Of a stretch of 64,000 nucleotides of DNA, positions 21,351 through 33,062 are shown one piece after another. The translations under genes were made by a program, and so were the position numbers. The notes under the pieces were generated by a model, which had not been told where the DNA came from, did not search any database, and saw only the letters and a list, made by a program, of their open reading frames with translations. This DNA comes from Bathynomus jamesi (taxonomy: Eukaryota > Arthropoda > Malacostraca > Isopoda > Cirolanidae), in the NCBI GenBank assembly GCA_023014485.1, contig JAJOZX010008821.1, forward strand, positions 5,001 to 69,000. The letters are read 5' to 3'. Within the stretch, counting starts at the first letter, position 1, and every line of letters starts with the position of its first letter.

Positions 21351-23522
21351 CAGCTATCCCTTGATTAATGCAATTAATTAATCCCATGATCGCATTGCAT
21401 ATATCAAAACTGCGTTGATCAAATATAATAACCAATAGGAAAAATTATAATTGATCCATGATCGAGTGTTAGGGAGTCTTCAAAAAATTTTAATATGCCC
21501 TTTTAACCAAATAAAATGATACACTTCAGAAGGAAAATAAAACTAATTGTGAACTACAGTAATTATTTTTTATTGAATATTTTATTTTTTAAGGAAAAAT
21601 TTATCAAGGGTCAATTGAACCATTTTCACTTTTTTCTTCTCATCATACATTTTGCGATAACAGGCAATTTGATTCTCGAGACTGGCAAACGTGCATACTT
21701 CTGTTGACATCGGGATCCATATCCATCAATTGTTGTTTGACGAACTCTAAACTTTGAAACATTTTATCAAGTTCTTTTAATGTGATTTCCTTCGAGACCT
21801 CTTCACATTCATTTGATTCTTCTTCTTCGTATGCCCGTTGCTGCTCAGTTTCAAGGAGATCGTCGTTACCTAAATCTTCTGAATGTGAATCCAATAATTC
21901 TCTAACATTTTGCGTATCAACGTCCTCAAAACCAAGGTCTTTTCCAATAGTAGCTATTTCTTCAATGACATTGTTCACTGGATTTTCGAAGCCGCGAAAA
22001 TCATTTGCACATTCAGGTAAAAGATTCTTCCAAATGGCTCTCATGCAGCTGGATGTCACTTCTTGCCATGAATCATGAATGTTTTCAATTGCATGTTTGA
22101 TGTTAAATTTTTTCCAAAATTCTTGAAGAGTAATAGCATCTTCTCCAGTTCCAACTTGAACTGCCTGTGAGAAAGTTCTTTGAATAAAATAGGCCTTAAA
22201 AGTAGCTATTGTACCCTGGTCCATGGGCTGCAACAACGAAGTCATATTTGGTGGTAAAAATACAACCTGCACATTGTCACATATGTCATTAAGTGAGTGA
22301 GGATGGCCAGGGGCATTATCAAGAATCAAAAGAGCTTTGAAAGTTAAATTATTTTTCTTGCAATAACTTTCAACTGCCGGACAAAAATAGGACTTGAACC
22401 AGTCTTCAAACACGACTTGCGTGACCCATGCCTTTTTGTTCGCTCGCCAAATGACTGGAAGAGATTGTTTATTGCACCCTCTTAAAGCCCTAGGGTTCTG
22501 CGTCCGATAAACAAGCATCGGCTTTAATTTGAAGTCCCCCTCAGCATTGCCTCCAAGTAAAAGAGTTAAACGATCCTTTGATACTTTATAGCCAGGTTGC
22601 GATGCTTCACTTTTTGCCAAAAGAGTTCTGGATGGCATTTTCTTCCAAGAAAGGCCTGTCTCATCCATGTTGAAGATTTGACGATGATCGTAATTATTTT
22701 CTTCAATTAATTTCTGCAATTCAGCAAAATATTTGGCTGCAGCATCTTGATCTGCACTCGCAGCTTCTGTTATTTTCACATTTTTCATTCCTGCTCGAGA
22801 TTTGAAATTTTCAAACCACCCTTTGCTTGCAGAAAATGTTAGTCTCATCTTCATATTTTTCTTCCTTCAGTCGAGAAAACAAGCTAAGAGCTTTCAGAGT
22901 GATATTATTCGTACCAATTGGAATGCGCTTCTGATTGCAATCTTCTAGCCAAAGTATTAAGAGATCTTCCATTTCAACCATTAAAGGACTTCGATTCCTA
23001 GTACATTGCATACTTAAAGACGAAGATACAACTTTTCCTTGATCCCGGTACTCGTCTGCCTTGGCCAAAATAGTGCGTACCATAGACTCATTTAAGTTAA
23101 GCTCTCTTCCGATCTTCACCTTACTTTCACCGCGTTCAAAACATTTAATAATTTTGAGTTTAACGTCCAAAGTAATAACTTTTCGCTTCTTCTTAACACC
23201 TTCAACAGTGGTATTGCTTTCTCTCTTAGACATAGTTAAGTGGGGTAAATATTTTGAATTTAAAATAATAAAAGCAAGTGGTTTGTAAATGCGTAAATAA
23301 ACGTGTAACACATCCGTTCTCAATGGTGGCATGAAGAGAACTGAGGCGCGGTAGTTGGTACTGCTCTGAGCTCAGCTGGCCACTCCTAGCTGTTTGCGCG
23401 CCACTTTCAAAATTGCGCTAATCAAATTTTTGATCGTGTAAATAAGGGGCTGGTAGCAATTAATTTAATCGCGGTAATCAAAACTTGCGTTGATCAAAAC
23501 CGCGTTAATCAAAGGATAGCTG
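21351..23522 (-). mobile_element. Tigger transposon inside E2, nearly intact
   Basis: Ends CAGCTATCCCTTGATTAATG and, reverse-complemented, CAGCTATCCTTTGATTAACG, are flanked by TA at 21349-21350 and 23523-23524. The paralogous E1 leader near 49465-49480 is an empty site with a single TA at the matching position. Total length is 2172 bp. Confidence 0.93.
21643..23233 (-). pseudogene. Tigger transposase (CENP-B/jerky-like), one frameshift
   Basis: The minus-strand start is probably the ATG at 23231-23233 (MSKRESNTTVEGVKKKRK). An N-terminal pipsqueak/CENP-B helix-turn-helix follows (LDVKLKIIKCFERGESKVKI), then a CENP-B-type second DNA-binding domain. A frame change in the overlap 22811-22854 leads to the DDE core with MDETGL, LILDNAPGHPH and TSLLQPMDQG carrying the three catalytic aspartates. 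The acidic tail DLGNDDLLETEQ and a final leucine-rich stretch end at 21643. All catalytic residues are kept. The product would bind its own TIRs and insert at TA. One single-base correction would open the whole frame, so the element is young or the break is a sequence error. Confidence 0.92.
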
Positions 23523-23642
23523 TATTCCAATCCGTAAATCAAACTGCACATTTTTTCTTGTTGTAGACCTCAGAAACAAGATCAGTAGGTCCCAAAATTA
23601 TTTGTGCCATCTAAGCAAAAATAGCTTTTAACAGGGTTGGAT

Positions 23643-23827
23643 ACAATGAATAATTATAATTGTATTTTTAATTAATTGATCCTAATTTCCATTAATTGTA
23701 ATTGTAATTGATTCAAACAAAATAAATATAAAGGTAATTGTAATTGATTTTTGAGCTATAACTGATGTAATTGATCAATTAATGTCAATTGTTAAAAATT
23801 ATACCCCTAGATCTGGCAGTCATACAT
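23643..23827. repeat. AATTG-rich leader block of E2 (left part)
   Basis: Many copies of TAATTG/CAATTA occur over about 190 bp. The block continues at 27430-27640 beyond the nested copy C and has a counterpart in E1 at about 48890-49340. TAATTG is a homeodomain-type core, but the low complexity makes function uncertain. Confidence 0.6.
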
Positions 23828-24099
23828 TAGGGTGTCCCGTTTTGGAAGAATCTCAGTTATTAATGGCCAGCCCTCTGATATCATGACAAATGATGATTTA
23901 AGTATGCTTACCAATTTTTAGACCAAAATCAAAAAATTTGACCCCAAGCACTCGATTCAAAAATTTAAGGGTCAAATTTTTTTTAAAATTTGTTTTTTCG
24001 ATTTTATGCCTATAATTTCAATTTTAGATACTTATAAATGGTTTCATCTGATGCATATTAAAAAAATGAATCATTTGATACCAAATCTATATAGGTTTG

Positions 24100-24285
24100 C
24101 AAAAAACTTCACTTTTTTCTATGTGAAGGTCAAAATATGAAAATAAAACCCCACTCTAATGGACAGAGTTTATTTCCACAACAGTTTTGATGCCCACTGG
24201 CCACTGCCCACCCGAGGAGGATGCCAGTGGGCATCGAAACTGTTGTGGAAATAAACTCTGTCTATTAGAGTGGGTTTTTATTTTC
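24100..24285. mobile_element. palindromic Penelope-like insert with 13-bp target duplication
   Basis: The 186-bp insert is flanked by CTATATAGGTTTG at 24087-24099 and 24286-24298, a site present once in the opposite TIR of copy C. It contains arms 24139-24201 and 24223-24285 that are reverse complements over about 62 bp. The right arm contains GATGCCAGTGGGCATCGAAAC, a pattern resembling Penelope-like element ends. A 13-bp duplication fits target-primed reverse transcription. Confidence 0.75.
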
Positions 24286-24749
24286 CTATATAGGTTTGGC
24301 TTAAAAATTTGGTGTTTATATGATTTATTTTTTATTTTTAAGGCATTTTATTAAAATTTTTAGAGTATTTCTCTTGTTGCTTTCAAGTTTATTAAATAAA
24401 TAAGGCAAATAAAAGAAAATTAATCATTTTCCGTTTAATTATCAAACAAAAATAGTAAAAATAATAAAAATATCCCTCTTTTATGGACTAGAAAAACAAA
24501 AGCTTCCTCTACATAAGAAAAAAGAAAAAAAAAACTTTTTCATAAAAAATGATTAAAACTTCAACTAGGACAACATTTTTGATTCCTTACAGAAAGTAAA
24601 GATCAAATTTCGATACAAAGACATTACACAATTATAAAATTAAAACAAGATGAGAAAAAATATAAAACAAGTGCAATAAAAAAAAAGTACTAAACTCCAT
24701 AAACCTAAAATCTTCCTTTTAAAATAAAGAACTAAGAATTTATTTTTGA

Positions 24750-27044
24750 TTTTTCGAATGTGCGGCCTAATCTCTGACATACTTGGTTAATGTTTTTTTC
24801 TTGAAATCACGCACTTTTTGTCTATTGTCTTCAACCACCTGTAGCAGATATTGTTTTTTGTTTTTCATCTCTAATGATCAAATTAGCATAATCTTCTATT
24901 AATTTAACACCTCATTCAGCTGTGTCATTTACTACTTTCATATAGTGTACAAAATTACTCATTCTTTTGAAATCTTCATCATCTTTCCATTCGTTTGCAG
25001 ATTTTCTAAGCCATTTACCAGAATAATCGAATAAATTCAAGAAGAGCCATGAGTTTGGCCCAACTAGATCCAGAAGTCTCATGGAAGGGTTAAGTGTAGG
25101 AAATGTTGGTGGTCCTCGTCAGTTAGAAAATCCTCGCTTCTCAAATTTCAATATTGATTTAGCAATTTTGGTCTTCAATTCACCACTTAAATTTTCTGAA
25201 AATAAAGAAAGCAGTACTATTTCTTCAGTAACATACCAGAGGTGGTGATCAAGGGCCTTAATAGCCTGGTTTGCTGCTACTTCATCGATTTTCTTGTATG
25301 CTTGCAAGTCATGATATAACTGCAGGTCATTTTCAGGTGCTTCAACTCCTTTTGTAGATGACACCCAAACTTTGATATATATCATTACTATAAATTTGCA
25401 TACTCTTTCCAGCTTATTCACCATATTTTCAGTGTAACCTGCTTGATCACTAAAAGCAAACATTTTTATACAATACATGATTGTAGCCAACCATCTAGCA
25501 CTATGCGAGGCTCCAGGATGAAGCCAATGAATTCCTTTTGGTGGAGTTTGATTCAAGATCTGTAGGCATAACTCAGCACTTTCTTTATAATCCCTGCGAA
25601 GTAATACATTGCTACCTTATTTTGCAGGATTTCATAAAGATATTTTGTTACATCTTCAATTTTATTCTTTAGGTATCTGTGTGTTGTTTCTTGCTTATAT
25701 CTAAATTCTTCCATACAGTTTGTCTAAATTTTAGAAAAATTTCATGATCAGGTGATATTGATTTGCCAAATATTACTTTAAAAACATCATTCAAAATTCT
25801 TTCAAATATATGATGCTTGCATGCACACCAGAGTATCCTCTGTCCTAATAAGTCTTCTAATCTTTTGCAGGCACCATTGATCCAACTGGAATTTGATGCA
25901 TTTGTATCAAAAACCAATGAAACCACTCTTCCTTCAAGGTTCCAATCCATAGCAGCTTCAAAAGTGGCTTGGGCTTGAGAAAATCCAGTAGCATCAGGGA
26001 TATCTGGAGCTGCTAAAATTTTGCCTTCCTTCACACTTGGCATTCCTGAAACTAACTAAAATAGCCAACCATTCTTTCTTTTCACCTCTCAATTCTGTAA
26101 CTATTTTAGAATCCCAATGGAGTGAAGAGAAATTTGGAGGCTCAAAATCGATTTTCACTTTCTTAGATGTGTTCTCCTCAGTTTTCTTTCCTGCATTCCA
26201 AGAAGTTGTTCTGGACAGGCTGACTGTTTCTAAATCTATATCATAGGCAGAAAGCACAGTAGCAGCAAAAGCTGTTCTTTGATTTAATGACAAGTTTAAT
26301 CTGTCAGCTATATTGCTAACTTTAGAAGACTTCATAATATTTTGACGCTTAGGACCTTTTTTCGCACTTGAAAGTTTAAATTCTGGATCATCTTGCTCCG
26401 ATTCTGAAGACAAATTTTCTTGATAGACCATATTCATTTTAGATGTTCCAGGCATTGCTTTCCTTTGTGATTCTTTTAGTTCAGTTTTTTATTTCTTGGA
26501 TTCTTTTAGCTTTAGCTTTAGTCTTTTCATATATTTTATCTAGACCTCCTAAGCACATTTCCCTTTCTCCTCTCTGATTTTCCAGAAATTTTTACATCCC
26601 AAATTTTCGTTTCATTACTTAGCGGATCTTTCATTATAATTTCTTCAGCATTCTGAGAGCTGATGTCAAAAAGTTTTTTTAAAACCTGGTTAAATTCCTG
26701 AAGTTTATTGTTATAATTAGGACATTCTGCAATTCGTGCAATAGTGTATCTCTCTTTAATTAAGTCCTTTAATAACTGTTTAGGTCTCGGATGACGCCCA
26801 ACATCTTTAGAGGTATACTGGCCAGGATCCAAAAATGTTTAACTTTTTCCAAAACTACTTTTATTGTCTCATCTACTGAGTTATTCCTCATGGAGTTTCT
26901 TTTTAGACTTAAAAAGTGACGAAGAACATCTCCATTTGAGGGAAAAAGTGCCCCTCTGTGTGGTTCCAAATGAGGAAGGAGGTCTCCAAGAATAGAATCA
27001 TCACGTACCTTATCTTTTCTTAACTTTCGTTCATTTGAAGCCAT
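24750..27044 (-). pseudogene. TAGGGTG-family hAT-like transposase-like protein, copy C
   Basis: On the minus strand the gene starts at 27044 (MASNERKLRKDKVRDDSILG) and is readable through several frame changes to about 24750. Conserved points in order are SSLHWDSKIVTEL (near 26115), SLVFDTNASN (near 25935), WCACKHHIFERIL (C-x2-H, near 25805), HPGASHSARWLA (near 25510) and DHHLWYVTEEIV (near 25230). Near 24920-24890 the frame reads VNDTAE, a stop, then GVKLI. The candidate third acid is kept, but the arginine codon after it has become TGA. There is no intron in the FDTNASN motif, unlike copy B. I infer a decayed hAT-like transposase. Confidence 0.75.
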
Positions 27045-27683
27045 AGTTAATCATTAGGTAACTAGTTGACTAGCTAAAATCCTGAAAAAAATAAGGAAAA
27101 AGTAAATAAAAACAACATTTTTAAGCCAAACCTATATAAATTTGGTATCAAATGATTCGTTTTTTTAATATGCATCGGATGAAACCATTTATAAGTGTCT
27201 AAAATTGAATTTATAGGCATAAAATTGAAAAAACTCAAATTTTTTTTTTTTAAATTTGATGCTAAAATTTTTGAATTGAGTGCTTGGGGGTCAAATTTTT
27301 TGATTTCAGTCTAAAAATTGGTTAGCATACTTAAATCATTTGTCACGATATGAGAGGGCTGGACATCAATAACTTTGAGATTCATCCAAAATGGGACACC
27401 CTAGTCATACATAATCCAATGAAAATAAACCTTTGATAGTTTATTTAGTTAGATATAGATATATACCGGTATTTAGATATATGGAATAGATAGTTATATT
27501 TGTGTAATTGTAATTGATTCAGACAAAATTAATTGTAATTGCAATTGATCTTGAAATTGTGAAGTACAATACTAACTATAATTAATTTGAAGAAAAATAA
27601 AAAAAATTATAATTGTTTTCATTTTGTGTAATTGAACCCAACCCTGGCTTTTAAGCTACGTTTTTTTTTCTTTTTAGATAAAC

Positions 27684-27740
27684 ATGGATTTCAGCAGTTT
27701 GAATATGGGCAGGTTCTGTTGTGACCAATTTAAAAAAATA
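27684..27740 (+). pseudogene. first codons of the E-family protein in E2
   Basis: After a CTTTTTAG acceptor-like site, ATG at 27684 opens MDFSSLNMGRFCCDQFKK, identical to the E1 protein at 48833 except for Q in place of P. Similarity stops here; the frame runs on only into terminal-repeat DNA. Confidence 0.8.
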
Positions 27741-27747
27741 CCATATT

Positions 27748-28172
27748 TCAACATGAAATATCTCAGCTCCTATTGCATTTACAGATACCATTTAAACAAT
27801 ATTTTAAAGCTTTTAAGCAGATCTACAACTTTGTTTCTATTCATATTTTACCTCAGTAGTAAAAAAAAAAAGTTGATCTTATTTTTGACCTTTGACCTTG
27901 TGTAGGTCATTTGATGTCACAACCAATTTTTTTCTTTCACCCAATTTTGGGTACACATGTCTACCTTAACCTAGAACAAGATTTTTAGTGTTGATTAAGT
28001 TAGTATAGACGCTACAGCCATTTCAGTGGACCATACCTACCTCCATTTTGACGAGGTACCTTTTTCCACCAAACTTTGGAGCGCCGTTTCTTTGGAACTG
28101 TTTGAGCTAGTGTTCAGAAAAGTACCATTAGATTTGTCTCACTGAGATCTATAATGTCTGCTATTTTTAAAA
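27748..28172. repeat. left terminal repeat of E1 (outer ~190 bp missing)
   Basis: Direct repeat of 20516-20945 and inverted repeat of about 49858-50290. It starts abruptly at CATATTTCAACATGAAATAT, next to the truncated E2 exon, which marks a recombination or deletion junction. Confidence 0.75.
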
Positions 28173-30288
28173 CAATTTGCTTTTTAATATGTATATTAAA
28201 ATAACCTATTCCTTTATTTTTACCAATTGAGTTATAAGAACCGATTCTTGTCTAGCTTGGTGAAACCATGTAAAAAGAGGCATCAACATAACTTTATATT
28301 TAAAAAAGGCAGTTATTAGGTATTTACAATATATTTTATGGGAGCCATTATTGTTACATTTATAATAATAATAAAGTATTTGTATACGCCTTTCAAGGTA
28401 ATTATTTATCCTACCAAAGATTTGACCTTAGACAAAAACTGAGATCATTATTCAACAGCAAACAGTAAGAAAGAAAAACCTATAATAAGAGACTTTACTC
28501 CTGCCTAATAAGACTCAAATTTAAATAGGAATGCTAAGATACTAACTTAAATACAAAATATAATTTCTGGAAAAACTATACGCGCTCACAACATGGTATC
28601 ATATGTGGTACATTTATTTCATAATTAAATATAAATTATTAATTAATTGAATTAAATATCTATACAAAATTGCCTCGGGATTGGCGACATAGCCTATTGG
28701 GAATGAAATAATTGCCATACGTACAAAGAACCTGTATGTATGAATCAAGCCTCACATAGCAACAAGAAAACCCAATTTATTGTTTAGTCTACCACAGAGA
28801 AGTAAACCAAACAAAATTTTGCTGGATCGGCAAATAATAAAAAAATACAAGCGAACCAAGGAATGGCTCTCGGGCAATGTTCCCTCTAATTTTTTTTAGT
28901 CCGTGTGCGCAAGAAATTTTCGTTGTGCAGACATTTGGATTCATGGTGAAAAATTGTGCAAACTTTTCTGAGCGCTATTATCTTAAATAATTAAATTAAA
29001 TTAAATTAAATATATATAAATATTAAATACTTAATAAATATTATTTCCATAAGGTGATAGCTTGATCATTACGGTCATATTAAATGGATATTAAAAAACT
29101 GTTTACAATATTATATATTCTTAAAAAAGAAAACATTTTATCCATTCTAAAAATATGAATAAAATAAAACAATATTAAAATAAAATTCAACAAAATAAAG
29201 AAATAAAATAAAAATAACATTAATTGAAAATGACTATTTTAGTTATCATTTCTCAAAACAATTTTTAGCATTTAGCAATTTAAAATAGACTATCAAGATT
29301 AAATACATGATTTTATCCATTCACAAAATAGGAATAAAATAAAAAATAATTTTTATTTTTATGAATTATGAGATAATTACTATTCGTTTTTATGCAAAAA
29401 TAAGAAAGAGAAGGTTTATATTCAATGCGTTACTGTATAAAAGAAAAAAATGCAAATATTAGAGTAAAAAAAATCTGTATTGCATATTTGCGCAGACGTC
29501 GGCGAAGTCGGGCGGAAGGGGTTAATACTTAAAAGAGCGACAATAGAGTATGTTCATGCAAATGGTCAGACCTTGTGTGACGGTATATTTTTTAAATTAC
29601 TTCATTTACTATCGTGACTCATGATACGCTTGAGCCTGTACGCATTTTATTTTGCTGTGTGCGCGGGTTTCACAATGAGGGTGCGCGCGCACACGCGCAC
29701 ACCTTAGAGGGAACATTGCTCTCGGGGCTGTTTATTGTACAGTGAATGCTTTAAACAGGGAGGATGTGCTTTTGTCTTCCCTAAAGTTCTGAGTGAATTC
29801 CTTATAATAAACTTAATACATAAAATAAGGATAGGCCTATCCCCTAAAGTGTTTATATTGTGACTGCCTATATTTATTACAAGAAGTTAACTCATTGAGT
29901 AACTCCATCGTGGCGGCCCTACACCGAAAAAGATCGTAACGCCCTACATCGAAGCAAACTAAGACCCAGCAAAAATAAGGTGGGACAATTCTTTTTCATT
30001 CTGATATAGGCATCTAAAATCCCGATGCTAAAATTACCATAAACAATTAAATATAAAGAGGTCCTATTCAGACCTACATATTCATAACTCTCTAACGAAA
30101 AAACATAGGGCTTTTGTCGTTTAACTCTCCACTGAAATCTGCTGGAAATTTCCAACGGATGAGGGTATCAGGCAATCAACCCATAGCCCTATATAGTTTT
30201 TTCAAATAATTAATAGATAATAAATGGTACAATAAACATAGATAATAAAAAATTTAAGCACCACTGAACTAACTTACAGACATTTCAT
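28173..30288. other. 3' non-coding part of E1, AT-rich, with a hAT MITE
   Basis: No gene is supported. The stretch contains the MITE at 28875-29718. The frame 29919-30155 shows no family features. Confidence 0.5.
28875..29718. mobile_element. hAT-type MITE, 844 bp, perfect TIR and 8-bp duplication
   Basis: Ends CAATGTTCCCTCTAA are identical when the right end is reverse-complemented. CTCTCGGG at 28867-28874 and 29719-29726 is a perfect 8-bp duplication. The interior is non-coding. Near the right end lies GTGCGCGCGCACACGCGCAC (29680-29699), an alternating purine-pyrimidine tract. Confidence 0.92.
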
Positions 30289-30399
30289 ATGAAATATGTG
30301 TACCTAATATTATCAATGAAAAAAAAAAACAGGCTGGTAAAAAAAATCACATTGATGAGGCAAAAAAGATTACCTGTTGGCTGTTACACTACTAAATGC

Positions 30400-31300
30400 T
30401 CAAGCATAGATGTGGCCTTCTTCATTTTTGACTGGGTCAAAGTGTGTCCTGCCATTTGTGGTAACTGGACTCTCAATCATCAGCACATCACTGGCATCAA
30501 CAAGAAGTTGGGGGTGAAGGAAGGTCAAGTTGACCTCATTGCTCTCTGGCTTGACATCTAAGATGCAGGTGAGATACCAGTGGGAATCATAGACTGCTAA
30601 GCAATAGCCTTTCATTGATGCCAATGGGATGTTGCTTCTCTGAAGAATGGTAACTCTTTCCAATCTGGATATAGTCAAGGAAGAATATGAGTGGACTTCT
30701 ACCAGTCCATCACTGATTGGCTTGATGCAATGGATCTGGGTTCCTGAAAATAACAGGTTTTAGCAATGGGATATAATTTCAGAATATTTTGACATTCTAT
30801 CATTATTCAGAGTTCCCACTAAATTATACCCTTGAAATTCCATGATGATTGGAGGCAAATTTCTATGACAAAAATTTGTAAGAAAAAGCTTAAAATTATA
30901 TTTCTGGAGTGAGGAATGGATTAATTGTATAGTTAGGCATACCTGGAATGGTTTTTGCATTTTTGAAGTGTTTTTCCAACATCAATCAGTGGGATTCATA
31001 CTCTTCTGTTGTCATGAAGGTGAAAGTGATTGAAGGAAGCACTGTGACTGCAAAGTTGTAGAGGGCCAATGGAAAAATGCAAAGAAATGCCATTCAGCCT
31101 CAACTCCGAAATCTTCTTCATGATGGCAAAGGTTTATAAAGTTCTTGCGATTTTTATATTGTGCAGCACAACCATCACTGAAGTAAAAGATTTTGGTAAT
31201 TTGATGGGATGCTTTAATAAAATTTGTGAGGCAGGTTTGGAAGAGGTGAATGGATATTACATTGTGGTGGATTTCTGGGCCACCACGATACCAGTATTTT
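30400..31300 (-). pseudogene. E1 protein, C-terminal part
   Basis: The minus-strand frame (from about 31300) reads NVISIHLFQTCLTNFIKASH, then KIFYFSDGCAAQYKNRKNF, then EEDFGVEAEWHFFA. This is a conserved block of a protein family common in arthropod and cnidarian genomes that I know only as uncharacterised. The aspartate in YFSDG is a candidate catalytic acid. A frame change follows near 31100. A GTATGC donor near 30940 and a TTATTTTCAG acceptor near 30745 bound a likely 0.2-kb intron. The last exon (30678-30400) encodes GYCLAVYDSHWYL and EVNLTFLHPQ, a C-terminal domain of the same family. It joins in sense to the N-terminal part at 47200-48833. Confidence 0.7.
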
Positions 31301-31429
31301 TTCTCAGGGCAACCCAAATGACAAGATAGGTCCCAGGCCAGGCCCTCAGGTTCGAATCCTTGCAAGGATGACAGGACAACTCTAGGTCAACCAACCCAAC
31401 CACCAATCTCAGGGATATCTAAAAAAAAC

Positions 31430-32124
31430 AAAGGTGTTATAGAAAGGCAACTTGCCAAACTGCCGACTTTCTGGATTTTTAATTATTTTTATTTTGTTTC
31501 TATTATGGTATTTTAATATTTAACAATTGGGGACATGTCGATCCCCTTCCCAAACTCCCAAACTTTTCCCATCAACCATGACAAAAAGTAATCTTTAACT
31601 GTCCTCAGCCTATCACCAGAAAACTACAGTTGAAAAAAAAAACTTAAACCTGTCTGTTTATATTCTTTTAACAAACAAGTACTTTATCAACTTTATATTT
31701 ATTTATTTTATTATTTTTTTTTTTTACTTCAAATCCTAAGGTTAGTGGAGTTACAGTCTTAAGGTATTTATCAAATTAACATAATGGAAGTTCTCTTACT
31801 TTCAAGGTGGATGGTGCATAACTTACAGTACAATGGGTATATATTCAGTTTACACTCACTTTAGTTGTTTCATCAATATTCTTCTTACAATAGACAAATT
31901 CATTTTCTTCATGGGTTTGGTTTTCTCTTTCTACTTACAGTACTCTCGTAATTCTTGTAACTACTGTTACTGGGTCCAGGAAATAATACTAATTTTGTTT
32001 ATTATAATACACCTTTATTCTTACAGTTTCTTCTTTAATTTCTTAAGTTTAGACTTAATGGACAAACTACACTTTACTTATCTTCGTTCCAGGACAGAGG
32101 AAAGAATAAACTTTTGTTCCACTA
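31430..32124. other. non-coding AT-rich stretch
   Basis: No gene is supported. The 143-codon frame at 31833-32264 is Phe/Leu/Tyr-rich, crosses a (GA)n tract and overlaps antisense LINE sequence, so it is spurious. Confidence 0.6.
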
Positions 32125-32545
32125 TGAGAGAGAGAGAGAGAGAGAGTTACAAGGATAAGAAGTACCTCAAAAGGCCTTGCAGCCCATACCGAGGAGGTAC
32201 CAATGGCAACAGGTGCCAGGGAAAATTTTCTACACCCTCAAATAGTGTGCAAAATTTGGTCTAACCTTTTCTTGAACTGATCCACAGAGGAACTGTTCAC
32301 AACTTCTGAAGGTAACCTGTTCCACGTGTCACAGATCTTATACATAAAGTAATTCCTACACACACTAGTCCTAAACCATTTCAAATCCAACTTCCAAGCA
32401 TTGTTGCAAGTTGGGTTATCATTTAAACTAAACATGCTTCTAAAATCGACATCGTTGAACCCGCGTAAGAGCTTGAAAACCTCGATCAGTTGACTGCGCA
32501 GCCTCTGAGTTTCCAGCAAAAACAAGTTTAGAGCGTGTAACCGTC
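32125..32545 (-). pseudogene. CR1/jockey-like LINE 3' end with (GA)n tail
   Basis: Minus-strand codons encode LETQRLRSQLIEVFKLLRGF, FRTSVCRNYFMYKICDTWNR and LPSEVVNSSSVDQFKKRLDQ, the polymerase C-terminus also found at 44867-45559. The 3' UTR (+ strand GTTACAAGGATAAGAAGTAC) ends in a (GA)n run at 32127-32146, the apparent LINE tail. It is strongly 5'-truncated. Confidence 0.85.
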
Positions 32546-33062
32546 AATTGTAGAGAGAGAGAGAGAGAGAGTTACAAGGACAAGAGGAATCCTCAAAGAC
32601 CCACTCTGGGAGGTTCCTGTTATTAAAAGTTTATTTTTCTTTCAACTATCCTAGCAGTAGTAGAAAACTGGATAGAAAAATAGAAGGCTCTCTCCCCACC
32701 CTCCACTCCCTCCCTGCCAGAGGCAGGTACGGAAAAAGGTTGAAGAAAATACCTTGACCCTGGAAAAGTAGCCAAGGAAATTTTACAGGAAAGTGGAGAA
32801 TACATAAATAGCTCTATATTTGGCTTGCTCACAGAGACACCATGCAAGCGAACTCCTGCAGAGTTTTGATATGTTTTAATCTTAAACTATGAGAGTATTC
32901 AGTACTTTGTCTAGCCTATTTTTAAACACATTTACACTTTGACTGGAAACAACTTCTGAGGGAAGTTGGTTCCAGATATTAACTATTTTATAGTAAAAGA
33001 AATTTCTGCAGACAGAGGTCCTAAATGTCTTTAGTTCCAGTTTAAACCCATTAGTTCTTGTC
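32546..33062 (-). mobile_element. two further short LINE 3' fragments with (GA)n tails
   Basis: A (GA)n run at 32553-32571 precedes GTTACAAGGACAAGAGGAAT, a LINE tail variant. Bases about 32880-33060 on the minus strand encode TSVCRNFFYYKIVNIWNQLP and SEVVSSQSVNVFK, a diverged LINE C-terminus of a second subfamily. No other gene is present here. Confidence 0.6.

Larger units (their letters stand above)
23828..27403 (-). mobile_element. TAGGGTG-family transposon, copy C, with ~275-bp TIRs
   Basis: Both ends begin TAGGGTGTCCC(G/A)TTTTGGA and match in inverse orientation for about 273 bp (23828-24100 against about 27126-27403). GTCATACAT at 23819-23827 and 27404-27412 is a 9-bp target duplication. 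The E1 leader (reverse complement near 49115-49140) holds the empty site with one GTCATACAT. The 3576-bp element contains a retroposon insertion (24100-24285) and a minus-strand gene relic. Confidence 0.92.
20314..27747 (+). mobile_element. E2: 5' part of an unclassified long-TIR transposon, + strand
   Basis: The sequence starts just after TTAA (20310-20313). With nested insertions removed (21351-23522 and 23828-27403), it is collinear with the reverse complement of 48780-50482, including terminal repeat, leader, AATTG-rich block, 3' splice-like site and first codons. It stops after codon 18 and abuts a second terminal-repeat copy at 27748. It is either a truncated second element or a duplicated terminus. 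Confidence 0.7.

Noticed and set aside
31348..31358. GGTTCGAATCC, an exact tRNA B-box
   Set aside because: No A-box at the right distance and no cloverleaf; at most a SINE remnant at the E1 break point.
31833..32264. 143-codon + strand frame
   Set aside because: Low-complexity Phe/Leu/Tyr composition, crosses a (GA)n tract and overlaps antisense LINE sequence.
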